From: Hepatobacter sp965661165
GTDB lineage: Bacteria; Pseudomonadota; Alphaproteobacteria; Holosporales; Hepatobacteraceae
Reading direction: 5' to 3'
DNA length: 17,284 nt
NCBI GenBank assembly: GCA_965661165.1
Contig: CBFICL010000026.1
Location: 1-17,284 of the forward strand
A program made the translations under genes and the position numbers. Every line of letters begins with the position of its first letter. Within the stretch, counting starts at the first letter, position 1. Shown in pieces: positions 6,891-15,177 of the stretch. The notes under the pieces are model-generated. The model was not told where the DNA came from, ran no database searches, and was given only the letters and a program-made list of their open reading frames with translations.

Positions 6891-8668
6891 GTCAGGGTTT
6901 CCTTGGGTGTAATACCCAGTATCGCCAAGCCTGAGGCCAGCACATAAAGCATTGACTGCACCAAGGCCAGGCGCGCCAGGCTCACGTCAGAGTCATCCTC
7001 ACGCAAAAAACGCAAGGTTGTGTCTTGATTCCCTTGACTCCACAGGCTGTGAAACCGCGTGGCGATCTCTGTGAGAAACGTGGTGATGCGATGCGGCTCA
7101 CGGGCGCGCGTGGCTCCTTCAACACAGGCCGGCCAAAAAGCCATTTTTTTGATAAGCGCTTGCTCGCCGTCAGCGCACAAAAGATCAAGGTCGGCCTTCC
7201 TAAGATGGGAGGTATCGGCGATCTCACGCCCCCAGATTTTTTGTGCCTCTTTCAGCACAGAGTGGCCACGGGCATAGGCGTAATGGACATAAAACACGGG
7301 GTTATTAGATGACGTTTCCTTAACCACATCGATATCAAGTGTGAGATGGGTGGTGTGCTCTCGTGAAACCATCATAAAGCGCAACACATCTGCGCCAATG
7401 TCCTGCACAATGTCCTCAAGCTCTACATAACTCCCCGCGCGCTTCGACATTTTGACAGGTTTGCCCCCTTTCAGCACGTGCACAATTTGGCACAGCACAA
7501 AAGAAAGATCCGCTTTTCCTTCAGAAAGAACATCAACGGCCGCCTTCAAACGCCCGACTTGACTGGCATGATCTGCGCCCCACACATTGACCAGATAATC
7601 AAACCGCCGCGACAACTTATCTTTGTGATAGGCAAGATCCCCTCCCAAATAGGTGGGGCTGCCGTCACTTTTGCAAAGGGGCGCATCTTGGGGCTCACCG
7701 AGCTTTGTGGCCTTAAAGAGCAAGAGCGGTTCAGCAGTCCATCCTTCAGCCTTTTTTCCTTTTGGCGGGGGCAATGCGTCGATAGCGGTCAACTGATGCG
7801 CCTCAAGGGTCGCCTTAACTTTTTCAAAAAGGCCGCGGTCAAAAAGGTCTTGTTCTGACACAAACACATCGTGCTTGATGCCCACCACGTCCATGGTGTG
7901 GCGAATCATGGCCATCAGGGCTGACATCGCAAAGGCCTTGAACGGGGGAAGCCAGGCCGACTCGTCTTGGTCTAGCCACCTGCGCCCGTCGCGCGCATAA
8001 AGATCACGGGCGATATCAATCAGATAGGCACCGGGGTAAGCCCCTTCCAGTATGGTTTCACAAGGAACGCCACAAATCTCGCGATAACGCATATAAAGAG
8101 AGCGCGCCAGCTTATCCACCTGCACGCCGCGGTCGTTGATATAATATTCGCGGGTCACATCAAACCCTGAGGCTTCAAAAAGATTTGCCAGCACGTCCCC
8201 CACCACAGCCACACGGCCATGCGCCATATGTAAGGGGCCCGTCGGGTTGGCAGACACATATTCAACATTCACAGATTGACCTGCACCCCAGACGCCGTGG
8301 CCAAAGGCGTCACCTTGCGACAAAATGGCGCGCACGGTGTCTGCCCAAAAAGTATCGTTAAGGGTGAGATTCAAAAACCCCGGTCCCGCGACATTCACCT
8401 CCGTCACATAAGGCGATGCAGACAAAACGGGCATCAATAAATGTGCCGTGTCTCGTGGCGACAGAGAAAGGGTCCGAGATAAGATAAAGGCAGCATTGGT
8501 GGCGATGTCCCCTTCTGCGCCTTTAGGGGGAAGGTCACATGTCACGCCATCCAAAGAAAGGTCTGTTTTCGCCAAGAGCTTTAACGGATGGTCCTTCGGA
8601 AGGTTAAGATCAGATGCCTCGCGCCCAAGGGCCGAAAGCGCATCGAGAATAACGTGTCGCGGCGTCAT
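6884..8668 (-). CDS. argS: arginyl-tRNA synthetase
   Basis: ArgS charges tRNA-Arg with arginine using ATP. The 594-residue protein is a class I synthetase of normal length. An N-terminal Add-1-like domain covers about 1-110. The catalytic site follows with EYVSANPTGPLHMAHGR, in which the HIGH signature reads HMAH (147-150). KMSKR lies at 406-410 in the context VKMSKRAGSYVELEDI, as in other alphaproteobacterial enzymes. The C-terminal helical anticodon-binding region (from about 480) includes HYAYARGHS and ends normally. The Ala in place of the usual Gly in the HIGH motif is notable, but the rest of the active site looks intact. ATG 8668 is preferred by domain fit; no clear ribosome binding site precedes it. 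It is the first gene of the cluster leading to nagZ and is divergent from tilS across 65 bases. Confidence 0.97.
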   Translation of the reverse strand: MTPRHVILDALSALGREASDLNLPKDHPLKLLAKTDLSLDGVTCDLPPKGAEGDIATNAAFILSRTLSLSPRDTAHLLMPVLSASPYVTEVNVAGPGFLNLTLNDTFWADTVRAILSQGDAFGHGVWGAGQSVNVEYVSANPTGPLHMAHGRVAVVGDVLANLFEASGFDVTREYYINDRGVQVDKLARSLYMRYREICGVPCETILEGAYPGAYLIDIARDLYARDGRRWLDQDESAWLPPFKAFAMSALMAMIRHTMDVVGIKHDVFVSEQDLFDRGLFEKVKATLEAHQLTAIDALPPPKGKKAEGWTAEPLLLFKATKLGEPQDAPLCKSDGSPTYLGGDLAYHKDKLSRRFDYLVNVWGADHASQVGRLKAAVDVLSEGKADLSFVLCQIVHVLKGGKPVKMSKRAGSYVELEDIVQDIGADVLRFMMVSREHTTHLTLDIDVVKETSSNNPVFYVHYAYARGHSVLKEAQKIWGREIADTSHLRKADLDLLCADGEQALIKKMAFWPACVEGATRAREPHRITTFLTEIATRFHSLWSQGNQDTTLRFLREDDSDVSLARLALVQSMLYVLASGLAILGITPKETLTW

Positions 8669-8708
8669 GGTCAGACAATTTTCACACTCGCTTCAACATA
8701 GCACTGCC

Positions 8709-8738
8709 TTGGAGAAAAGGCCATGTTCACGCTATGAT
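8709..8738 (+). promoter_or_regulatory. weak candidate promoter overlapping the tilS start
   Basis: TTGGAG (8709-8714), an 18-base gap and TATGAT (8733-8738, 5 of 6 to consensus) form a possible promoter. If real, transcription would start near 8745 and tilS would have to begin at ATG 8758 instead of 8734. Confidence 0.22.
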
Positions 8739-10056
8739 CTTTCTAAAAAAAATCTTAATGCTGTTATCTGTGGACCACGTATCGCCTTTATCTCATGCCT
8801 TAGCGTTGTTTTATGAGCCCCTCTGGGCCCCTATGATGAAAGAAGAGGTTTCACATTACGCTGTGGCCACGTCGGGCGGGCCGGATAGCTTGGTGCTTAC
8901 GGTCTTGCTTGATGCCTATTTGAAAAGACGCCATCAAAAACTCACTGCCCTCACTGTTGATCATGGCTTGAGACCTGATTCTTCCCATGAAGCGCAACAT
9001 GTGGCCACTTTTTGTGCTCAACAAGGCATTTCCCACGTGACGCTTAAGGTCACAGATCTTCCTGTGGGCACTATGCATGGAAAAGCCCGGAAGCAGCGCT
9101 ATCGAGCCTTATCTCTTTGGTGTTACCAACATGGGGTTAAGCACCTTTTTTTGGGTCATCACAGTGATGATCAACGTGAGACGTTTTGCTTTCGTTTTTT
9201 TCGCGGTAGCGGCACCTATGGGTGGGGCGGTATGAAGGCAGAAACGCATCTGTGGGGGTTGACCCTTCTGCGCCCCCTGCTGACCTTAACAAAAAAAGAG
9301 ATTGTGCACGCGGCTCATCTTCTTAATCTGCCCTTTGTGCGCGATCCATCCAACACACATCCGCGATTTGCACGCGCGCACATCCGACAAAAGCTTCAGG
9401 GCCTGTCTTCTGATCAACGGGCCCTTTGGTCTCATATCGCCCACACGTATAGACAGCGGGGTGAGCAAGAAGATCACGCCAGCGCGTCCTTATTAACGTG
9501 TCACCTCACCCATTGGCAACAGGGCTATGCTTGCATATCTGGTGAATATTGGCTTCAAGATCCGCGGGCGGTGTCGATGTTGCGCGTGCTTCTCACACAC
9601 ATACGCGGCCATACTCCCCACCCGCTTACCACAGAGCGTTTGCGCCATGTGCATGCGCAGCTATTGCTGAAAAAAAACGTCACGTACGGCGGGTGTTTGA
9701 TGCAGTGGCGCCAAAATGAGCTGTGGGTGGTGAGAGAATGGCGACGTATCGCACCTGTGCCCCTTAAGCAACCCTTCACGCATATGCTGTGGGACGACCG
9801 CTTTTATCTTCATATGCACGCGCCTCACAAAAACGCCAAACAGTGGATTGGCCCTTTAGGCTCTCATGAACGTTATCGCCGCGCGTGCCTTATAATGCAA
9901 AGTTGGCCCGGCCTTATGGATGAGGCGGGCGGCGTTATCCCGTGCTGGAACCGAGATGTGTTTGCGGCTTGCCGTTGGATGCAAGCTGAATGCTTCCCTC
10001 AAACACCAAAGCTACAGAGCCGCGATGCGCAATGGGAGCACCAGCGCGACACGTAA
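8734..10056 (+). CDS. tilS: tRNA(Ile)-lysidine synthase TilS
   Basis: TilS converts the wobble cytidine of the CAU-anticodon tRNA-Ile to lysidine, so that it reads AUA as isoleucine; it is cytosolic and ATP-dependent. The PP-loop motif SGGPDS lies at residues 47-52, followed by VDHGLRPDSSHE, GHHSDDQRET and FRGSG...GGM, then RPLL and DPSNTHPRFARAHIR, all diagnostic of the N-terminal catalytic domain. About 200 further residues form the less conserved C-terminal part, giving 440 residues in total, normal for the family. The start is open: ATG 8734 overlaps the stop of a four-codon frame with a good ribosome binding site, and ATG 8758 fits a weak promoter. The last 122 bases lie opposite the 3' end of dapF. 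Confidence 0.95.
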   Translation: MIFLKKILMLLSVDHVSPLSHALALFYEPLWAPMMKEEVSHYAVATSGGPDSLVLTVLLDAYLKRRHQKLTALTVDHGLRPDSSHEAQHVATFCAQQGISHVTLKVTDLPVGTMHGKARKQRYRALSLWCYQHGVKHLFLGHHSDDQRETFCFRFFRGSGTYGWGGMKAETHLWGLTLLRPLLTLTKKEIVHAAHLLNLPFVRDPSNTHPRFARAHIRQKLQGLSSDQRALWSHIAHTYRQRGEQEDHASASLLTCHLTHWQQGYACISGEYWLQDPRAVSMLRVLLTHIRGHTPHPLTTERLRHVHAQLLLKKNVTYGGCLMQWRQNELWVVREWRRIAPVPLKQPFTHMLWDDRFYLHMHAPHKNAKQWIGPLGSHERYRRACLIMQSWPGLMDEAGGVIPCWNRDVFAACRWMQAECFPQTPKLQSRDAQWEHQRDT

Positions 10057-10771
10057 CCCACAAATCCCCGCCTTCAAGGTGAACCAGCACAGTGTCATGT
10101 TCAAGGATCCCTTCATGCTTCAGGGCAAAAACCGCGGCGCATGTGCCGGAAGCACAGGCCTGTGTGCGCCCTGTGCCGCGCTCCCACACCCATAGGGTTA
10201 AGGTGCCGTCAGGGTTTTGACGCACAAATTCAACGTTGGTTTTGTCTGGAAAAAAAGGATGGGCCTCAAGGCGTGGGCCGATGCGGGCCATATTGTCAGG
10301 GCTAAAACGCGTCACAGGCACCACAAGATGTGGATTGCCCATAGTCACGGCATAACCTTCGTCACATCCAAAATCACCCAGCGGCAGGGCTTCGTCAGAC
10401 AACAGATGCGGCATGCCTTGCGTCACTTCCACCTCCTGATGATCCATCACGCGACCGGTTAACAGCCCCGACGAGCTTTCTATGGTTACGCATGAGGTGC
10501 CATAGGTTTGGGCCAGGTTCCACATCACACACCGGGTGCCGTTGCCGCACGCCTCGGCCTCCGTGCCATCTGCGTTAAAGATACGCAACGCCGCATGCAC
10601 ATTGTCACGCGATGAGGGCAACACTTCAAGCACCTGGTCGCACCCAATGCCTAAACGCCTATCGCTTAGAAAGCGAATCATGTCAGGGGTGACATGGGCC
10701 GGCTCGTCAAAAATGACGAAATCATTGCCCAGGCTATGCATTTTCTTAAAGGGAAGCATGTGTTGGCTCAT
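9935..10771 (-). CDS. dapF: diaminopimelate epimerase DapF
   Basis: DapF interconverts LL- and meso-diaminopimelate without cofactor, in the lysine and peptidoglycan pathway. Family marks are KMHSLGNDF (10-18), GIGCDQ (41-46), NADGTEAEACGNGTRC with catalytic C75, GNPHLV (145-150), VEFVRQ, and WERGTGRTQACASGTCA with catalytic C206. After the normal C-terminus (VFEGSIQL) the chain has about 15 extra residues, rich in Ser and Gly, which lie opposite tilS codons. ATG 10771 is preferred because AAGGA lies about 11 bases upstream; ATG 10759 would also give a normal N-terminus. The start overlaps the dnaE end by 26 bases, so dapF is translated from the dnaE message or coupled to it. Confidence 0.95.
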   Translation of the reverse strand: MSQHMLPFKKMHSLGNDFVIFDEPAHVTPDMIRFLSDRRLGIGCDQVLEVLPSSRDNVHAALRIFNADGTEAEACGNGTRCVMWNLAQTYGTSCVTIESSSGLLTGRVMDHQEVEVTQGMPHLLSDEALPLGDFGCDEGYAVTMGNPHLVVPVTRFSPDNMARIGPRLEAHPFFPDKTNVEFVRQNPDGTLTLWVWERGTGRTQACASGTCAAVFALKHEGILEHDTVLVHLEGGDLWVTCRAGAPIAHRGSVALVFEGSIQLASNGKPQTHLGSSTG

Positions 10772-13700
10772 CGTGGGTCGGGTCCTTTGCTGCGGCAGAG
10801 GTTGTCAAAGATGCTTCGCCTAAGGTAATGGATAAGTCGTTGGCAAGCAAGCGATCCAACACCATCGGGGTCAGACACATTTTTTGAGGCACCACAAGGG
10901 TAACATCCATAGGCTTGCCCCCCACGTTCTGCACGGGAAGCTGCACATGAACCGAGGTATGCCCTGTAGAGGGCGTTGAGTCCGCCTTCAGCGCCTTGGC
11001 CACCCCTTCTATCTCAGCCGGGGTGTGCACATGGATTGTGCATGTTGGGGCCGCGGCAAAAAAATCATCCCGCGCCACCAGGTCTTCCACCAACAAGCGC
11101 AGTTGGTCGCCATCCGTGCGCCCTGACACCTTCACCTGAAACAGATCCCCGGCCACAAGACGCTCACGCCATGAGGCAAGCATCTCTTCAAACATGATGG
11201 CCTCAAATGTCCCGCGCGGATCTGAAAAATGAAGAAAAGCAAAGCGCTTACCAGATCGTCCCATTTTGACTTTTGAGGAAATAAGCACCGCTGCCAGCCA
11301 CGCATGAGGTGCGTTTGCCAATGTTTCTTTAAGGGTATGGCTGCCCACGACATGCGTCAAAAACGGGGTATAGGGCGTGATGGGGTGATCATTGAGATAG
11401 AAACCGATGGCATCATATTCAAGGCGCAAGCGTTCAGACCGAGGATAAGCATCTTTGGGCGCGATCACCGGCCGCGTATCTTCCTGGCGAAACAGTGTGG
11501 GCGATGTGTCAAGGGCGCCATAGCTCATGAGGGTATCAAGATGCGCCATCAACGTGTGCCTGTCTGTGCCCAAAGCATCAAAGGCACCTGCGGCGATCAA
11601 ACTCTCGAGCTGTCTTTTGTTCAACACTTTGGTGCCGCGCAAACGCTCAAAAACATCATAAATATCCTTGAAGGCGCCATGTTGGACGCGCTCGTTCACA
11701 AGCTCATCCATAGCGCTTTTCCCCACATTTTTAACGGCTGCCAATCCATAACGAAGAGCCGGCCCTGAAGGCGTATCTTCAAGAGAAAAATCAGCCATGG
11801 AGGCGTTAATGTCGGGGGCCAAGAGGGTAAGCTCGTTATCTTGCATGTCTTGTGCAAACAGCGCCAGGCGATCGGTGTTGTGTATGTCTTGATTCATGGA
11901 TGCCGCCATAAATTCAAGGGTATGGTTGGCCTTCATGTAAGCCGTTTGATAGCTAAGCAAGGCATAGGGCGTAGCGTGAGCTCGCACAAAGGCATAGCCC
12001 GCAAATTTGGCAATCTGATCAAAAAGGGCCGCCGCCTTTTCTGCTGGCCCACCTTCTTTGCTGAGCACCCCATCGATAAAGTTTTTGCGTTGGGCTTCCA
12101 TCTCTTTTTTGATTTTTTTACCCATCGCGCGCCTGAGAAGATCAGCCTGACCCAGTGTATAGCCGGCCAAGCGCTGGGCAATCTGTAAAACTTGCTCTTG
12201 ATAGACCATCACGCCAAACGTCTCTTTCAAGATATCTTGCAAGCACGGATAGGCATAGGTCACCTCTTCCCGTCCATGACGACAGGCGAGATAGTAAGGG
12301 ATGTCGTCCATGGGGCCTGGGCGGTAAAGGGCGACAAGGGCAATCAGCTCTTCAAAAGCGTGAGGTTGCAGTTGATAGAGCACATCCCGCATACCCGTGC
12401 TTTCAAGTTGGAACAGGCCCACCACGTTGACATCACGCAACAAAACAAAAGTTTTGTCATCATCAAGGGGCAGTGTTGAGAGATGAAGGTTGGCCCCCCG
12501 TTTGTTGGCGAGATTCACGGTGTCTTGCAGCACGGTGAGCGTTTTGAGCCCCAAAAAGTCAAACTTCACCAGACCCATTTTTTCTACAAAATGCATGCTG
12601 AAGCCTGTGGCCGGCAAAGATGACTTAGGGTCTTTATAAAGGGGCAGCATCTTGACAAGGGGCTGTCCCCCAATCACCACACCGGCCGCATGGGTGGACG
12701 CGTGACGATAGAGGCCCTCCAAACGCTTGGCATAGTCAAAAAGCTGGCCCACAGCGCCGTCCTTGGCGCACATGTCCCTCAATTCAGCATCCTGCGCCAA
12801 AACCTCCTTCAGCGTCACCGGATTCGCGGGATTAAAGGGAATGCGTTTGGCCAACTTGTCCACCTGGCCATACGGCATGCTGAGCACGCGCCCCACATCA
12901 CGCAACACGGCGCGAGCTTGCAACTTTCCGAATGTCACAATATGGGCCACGCTGTCGCTGCCATATTTTTTTTGCACATACGCAATCACGTCATCCCGCC
13001 GCTCGGGGCAAAAATCAATATCAAAGTCAGGCATAGACACGCGTTCGGGGTTGAGGAAGCGTTCAAAAATCAAGTTAAAACGAATGGGGTCCACATCGGT
13101 GATAGACAAACACCACGCCACCAAAGACCCTGCCCCCGAGCCACGGCCTGGCCCCACGGGGATCTGCTGCTCCTTCGCCCACTGCACAAAGTCTGAGACA
13201 ATCAAAAAATAACCATCAAACCCCATCGAAATAATCACGTCCAGCTCTGTGTTCAAACGCTTTTGATAGACGTGAGGCTTGGCAGCGTCAGAAGGAAGGC
13301 TCTCCAGGCGTTTTTCAAGGCCTTCTTCGGCCTTGGCTCTTAAAAGATCGGCCTGGCTTTTCCCCTCAGGTAAGGGGTAAGGTGGCAGCATGGGCGTTTG
13401 TGTTTCCAACAAAAAAGAACACCGCTTAGCCACATGAACCGTGTTGATCAAGGCCTCTGGAATGTCGGCAAACAGGCTTGCCATCTCAGTCGGAGATTTA
13501 AGGCGGTGATGGGGAGTTTCGCGTCGCCGTTCTTTTTCGTTGACATAGGTGGATTCTTTAACGCAAATCAGCGCGTCATGGGCGGCATAATCATCTTCAC
13601 ACGCAAAAAAAGCTTCGTTGGTGGCCACAAGCGGCCAGTTTTCTTTAAAAGCCGCCGCTAACAACATCGCTTCTTCAGGGGCGTGTCCCCGGGTCCGCTC

Positions 13701-14273
13701 AATCTCGATATAGAATCGATCTTTAAAAAGCTGGCTCAACTTTGTGAGCAACAACCGGGCATCCTCTGGGTTGTTTTCATATAAAAAGGGGATGGGCCCG
13801 CGCGCGCCCCCTGAAAACGCCACTAGCCCTTCGGTGCGACCTGCCAGTTGTGAAATATGCACGCCGCCCATCCAGCGATCTTCTTGCCCCACGGTGGTAA
13901 GCGTGAGAAGCGCCGATAGATGTTCATAGCCTGCCCTATTTTGAACAAAAAGGGGTAATAAAAAGCAAGGCGATGGCGCAGACGTAAGGGCACCTTCTGC
14001 AGGCTTTTTGTCGAAATCCTCAATAAAAAGGGGCAGCAAGGCCCCCAACACAGGTTTGATGCCGGCCTTTTGTGCGGCCAGCGAAAATTCCATCGCGCCG
14101 AACATGTTACCGGTATCTGTCATGCCTAAGGCTGACCAGGCTTCATCGCGGGCTTTGTGGACCAGCGCCTCAATCGTGATGGCACCTTCAAGCAACGAAT
14201 AATGTGTGTGGTTTTTGAGAGGCACATAAGGCACCGCGCCGTCAAAGCCTGCATCCTCACCTAATTGCGTCAC
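10746..14273 (-). CDS. dnaE: DNA polymerase III alpha subunit (replicative)
   Basis: DnaE is the polymerizing subunit of the chromosomal replicase. At 1175 residues it has the usual length of the proteobacterial DnaE1 type. The PHP domain comes first (NHTHYSLLEGA near residue 21). The polymerase core follows, with GPGRGSGAGSLVAWCLS, PDFDIDF at about 413-419 holding two catalytic Asp, and FDFLGLKTL near 568 holding the third. Other core marks are FQLESTGM, ALYRPGPM and the finger region. The tail has the helix-hairpin-helix region and an OB-fold near 1003-1060 (GKRFAFLHFSDPRG). The start is GTG 14273, supported by GAGGGGGG ending 6 bases upstream and by domain fit. A TTGAAC/TAGACT promoter lies just upstream. 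The gene overlaps dapF at its end. Nothing appears broken. Confidence 0.97.
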   Translation of the reverse strand: MTQLGEDAGFDGAVPYVPLKNHTHYSLLEGAITIEALVHKARDEAWSALGMTDTGNMFGAMEFSLAAQKAGIKPVLGALLPLFIEDFDKKPAEGALTSAPSPCFLLPLFVQNRAGYEHLSALLTLTTVGQEDRWMGGVHISQLAGRTEGLVAFSGGARGPIPFLYENNPEDARLLLTKLSQLFKDRFYIEIERTRGHAPEEAMLLAAAFKENWPLVATNEAFFACEDDYAAHDALICVKESTYVNEKERRRETPHHRLKSPTEMASLFADIPEALINTVHVAKRCSFLLETQTPMLPPYPLPEGKSQADLLRAKAEEGLEKRLESLPSDAAKPHVYQKRLNTELDVIISMGFDGYFLIVSDFVQWAKEQQIPVGPGRGSGAGSLVAWCLSITDVDPIRFNLIFERFLNPERVSMPDFDIDFCPERRDDVIAYVQKKYGSDSVAHIVTFGKLQARAVLRDVGRVLSMPYGQVDKLAKRIPFNPANPVTLKEVLAQDAELRDMCAKDGAVGQLFDYAKRLEGLYRHASTHAAGVVIGGQPLVKMLPLYKDPKSSLPATGFSMHFVEKMGLVKFDFLGLKTLTVLQDTVNLANKRGANLHLSTLPLDDDKTFVLLRDVNVVGLFQLESTGMRDVLYQLQPHAFEELIALVALYRPGPMDDIPYYLACRHGREEVTYAYPCLQDILKETFGVMVYQEQVLQIAQRLAGYTLGQADLLRRAMGKKIKKEMEAQRKNFIDGVLSKEGGPAEKAAALFDQIAKFAGYAFVRAHATPYALLSYQTAYMKANHTLEFMAASMNQDIHNTDRLALFAQDMQDNELTLLAPDINASMADFSLEDTPSGPALRYGLAAVKNVGKSAMDELVNERVQHGAFKDIYDVFERLRGTKVLNKRQLESLIAAGAFDALGTDRHTLMAHLDTLMSYGALDTSPTLFRQEDTRPVIAPKDAYPRSERLRLEYDAIGFYLNDHPITPYTPFLTHVVGSHTLKETLANAPHAWLAAVLISSKVKMGRSGKRFAFLHFSDPRGTFEAIMFEEMLASWRERLVAGDLFQVKVSGRTDGDQLRLLVEDLVARDDFFAAAPTCTIHVHTPAEIEGVAKALKADSTPSTGHTSVHVQLPVQNVGGKPMDVTLVVPQKMCLTPMVLDRLLANDLSITLGEASLTTSAAAKDPTHDEPTHASL

Positions 14274-14302
14274 ACGTGTCCCCCCTCAACAACAACAACG
14301 TT

Positions 14303-14331
14303 AGTCTAGGCCAGAATGCCCAAGGGTTCAA
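14303..14331 (-). promoter_or_regulatory. candidate promoter for dnaE
   Basis: On the minus strand TTGAAC (14331-14326) and TAGACT (14308-14303) are separated by exactly 17 bases, each 4 of 6 to consensus. Predicted transcription would start near 14296, giving a leader of about 23 bases to GTG 14273 that includes the strong GAGGGGGG ribosome binding site. Confidence 0.45.
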
Positions 14332-14406
14332 CAGAATAACGCCGGTAACGTGCGATTCTCAAAACGGCCTTTTTCCACGCATTCCGTGAGCGGGTTGTGC
14401 TGTGCT

Positions 14407-15045
14407 TTAAGGCGATTCGGGTATGTTTTCTTGAACATACCGCTTGGTGATCTGAAACATATCCTTCAAAAAGCCTGTAAAGGAGTGGTCAGCCGCACGA
14501 ATCACCTTTAAGTCAATATTGGTCGATTTTTGCGTCTTAAGACGCGTGACCAGGCGCGTCACAGATTCTTTGGGCACCAGGCCATCTTGGCCACCTTGAA
14601 CCACCAGACCAGGTTTGGGACAGGGCGCGAGAAAGCTGAAATCATAAAGATTGGCGGGCGGTGAAATGGACACAAAGCGCTGAATCTCAGGCCGCCGCAT
14701 AAGCAGCTGCATGCCCACCCACGCGCCAAAAGAATAACCCCCCACAAAACAGGTGGAAGCATTGGGATTATGGGCACAAAGCCAGTTGAGACAAGCCGAC
14801 GCATCGTCAAGCTCCCCTTCCCCAGACGTGCCTTCCGAGCGGCCCACACCACGAAAATTAAACCGCAACACAGAAAAACCAAGATCCACAAACACGCGGT
14901 ACAAGAGATAGGCCACGTTGTGGTTCATATCCCCACCATGCTCAGGATTAGGATGTAACACCAACGCCAGAGGCCCGCCCTTTTTGCCAGCATGATAGCG
15001 TCCCTCAATACGTCCCGCAGGACCTCTCAACATCACTTCAGGCAT
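14407..15045 (-). CDS. alpha/beta hydrolase (COG2945-like)
   Basis: This 212-residue single-domain alpha/beta hydrolase has HPNPEHGGDMNHNV (31-44), RFNFRGVGRSEG (61-72), the nucleophile elbow GYSFG with S105, then D154 in GGQDGLVP and H187 in AADHSF as the likely rest of the triad. These match the small COG2945 esterase-like group, whose natural substrate is not known. There is no signal peptide, so it is probably cytosolic. It is divergent from iscR, an arrangement I recall from other alphaproteobacteria, but nothing in the sequence ties it to Fe-S metabolism. A gap of 133 bases and a separate promoter lie between it and dnaE. Confidence 0.88.
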   Translation of the reverse strand: MPEVMLRGPAGRIEGRYHAGKKGGPLALVLHPNPEHGGDMNHNVAYLLYRVFVDLGFSVLRFNFRGVGRSEGTSGEGELDDASACLNWLCAHNPNASTCFVGGYSFGAWVGMQLLMRRPEIQRFVSISPPANLYDFSFLAPCPKPGLVVQGGQDGLVPKESVTRLVTRLKTQKSTNIDLKVIRAADHSFTGFLKDMFQITKRYVQENIPESP

Positions 15046-15075
15046 TCAGACCACTCATGCATACTATGAATTTTC

Positions 15076-15103
15076 TTGACTTTTTTAATCAGGTTTTTAA
15101 GAT
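15076..15103 (+). promoter_or_regulatory. candidate iscR operon promoter
   Basis: TTGACT (15076-15081) and TAAGAT (15098-15103) are 16 bases apart in an A/T-rich gap, giving a leader of about 67 bases before iscR. IscR usually represses its own operon by binding near such a promoter; the spacer sequence AATCAGG could belong to a site, but I cannot define the operator. Confidence 0.42.
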
Positions 15104-15111
15104 TAACAATC

Positions 15112-15117
15112 ATTATA
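15112..15117 (-). promoter_or_regulatory. perfect -10 box for the divergent hydrolase gene
   Basis: TATAAT on the minus strand lies about 67 bases upstream of the hydrolase ATG at 15045. No convincing -35 is found at 16-18 bases. The site lies inside the iscR control region, so the two directions could compete. Confidence 0.3.
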
Positions 15118-15138
15118 CAGGAAATGCAAGAAAAGGCT

Positions 15139-15156
15139 AGCTCTAGTGAGCTTTTT
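15139..15156 (+). terminator. weak hairpin plus T-tract in the iscR leader (possible attenuator)
   Basis: AGCTC (15139-15143), loop TAGT, GAGCT (15148-15152) form a 5-base-pair stem followed by TTTT. A run of A at 15131-15134 could pair with the T-tract around a bulge. It lies between the candidate promoter and the iscR ATG, so it would act as an attenuator, not an end-of-gene terminator. The stem is short. Confidence 0.3.
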
Positions 15157-15177
15157 GAGGAATCGTAAGTTGATGTT

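Noticed and set aside
6318..6947. Plus-strand open frame (209 codons) opposite the basic membrane protein and the argS end
   Set aside because: Arg/Leu/Cys-rich composition fits a complement of Lys/Arg/Ser codons; the minus-strand gene fits the argS-nagZ cluster with overlapping ends.
12690..13212. Two overlapping plus-strand open frames opposite dnaE
   Set aside because: They are antisense to the polymerase core that holds the catalytic Asp motif; no recognisable domain or ribosome binding site.
14347..14406. Possible terminator between the hydrolase gene and dnaE
   Set aside because: Only a four-to-five-base stem (CACG/CGTG) without a following T-tract on the minus strand.
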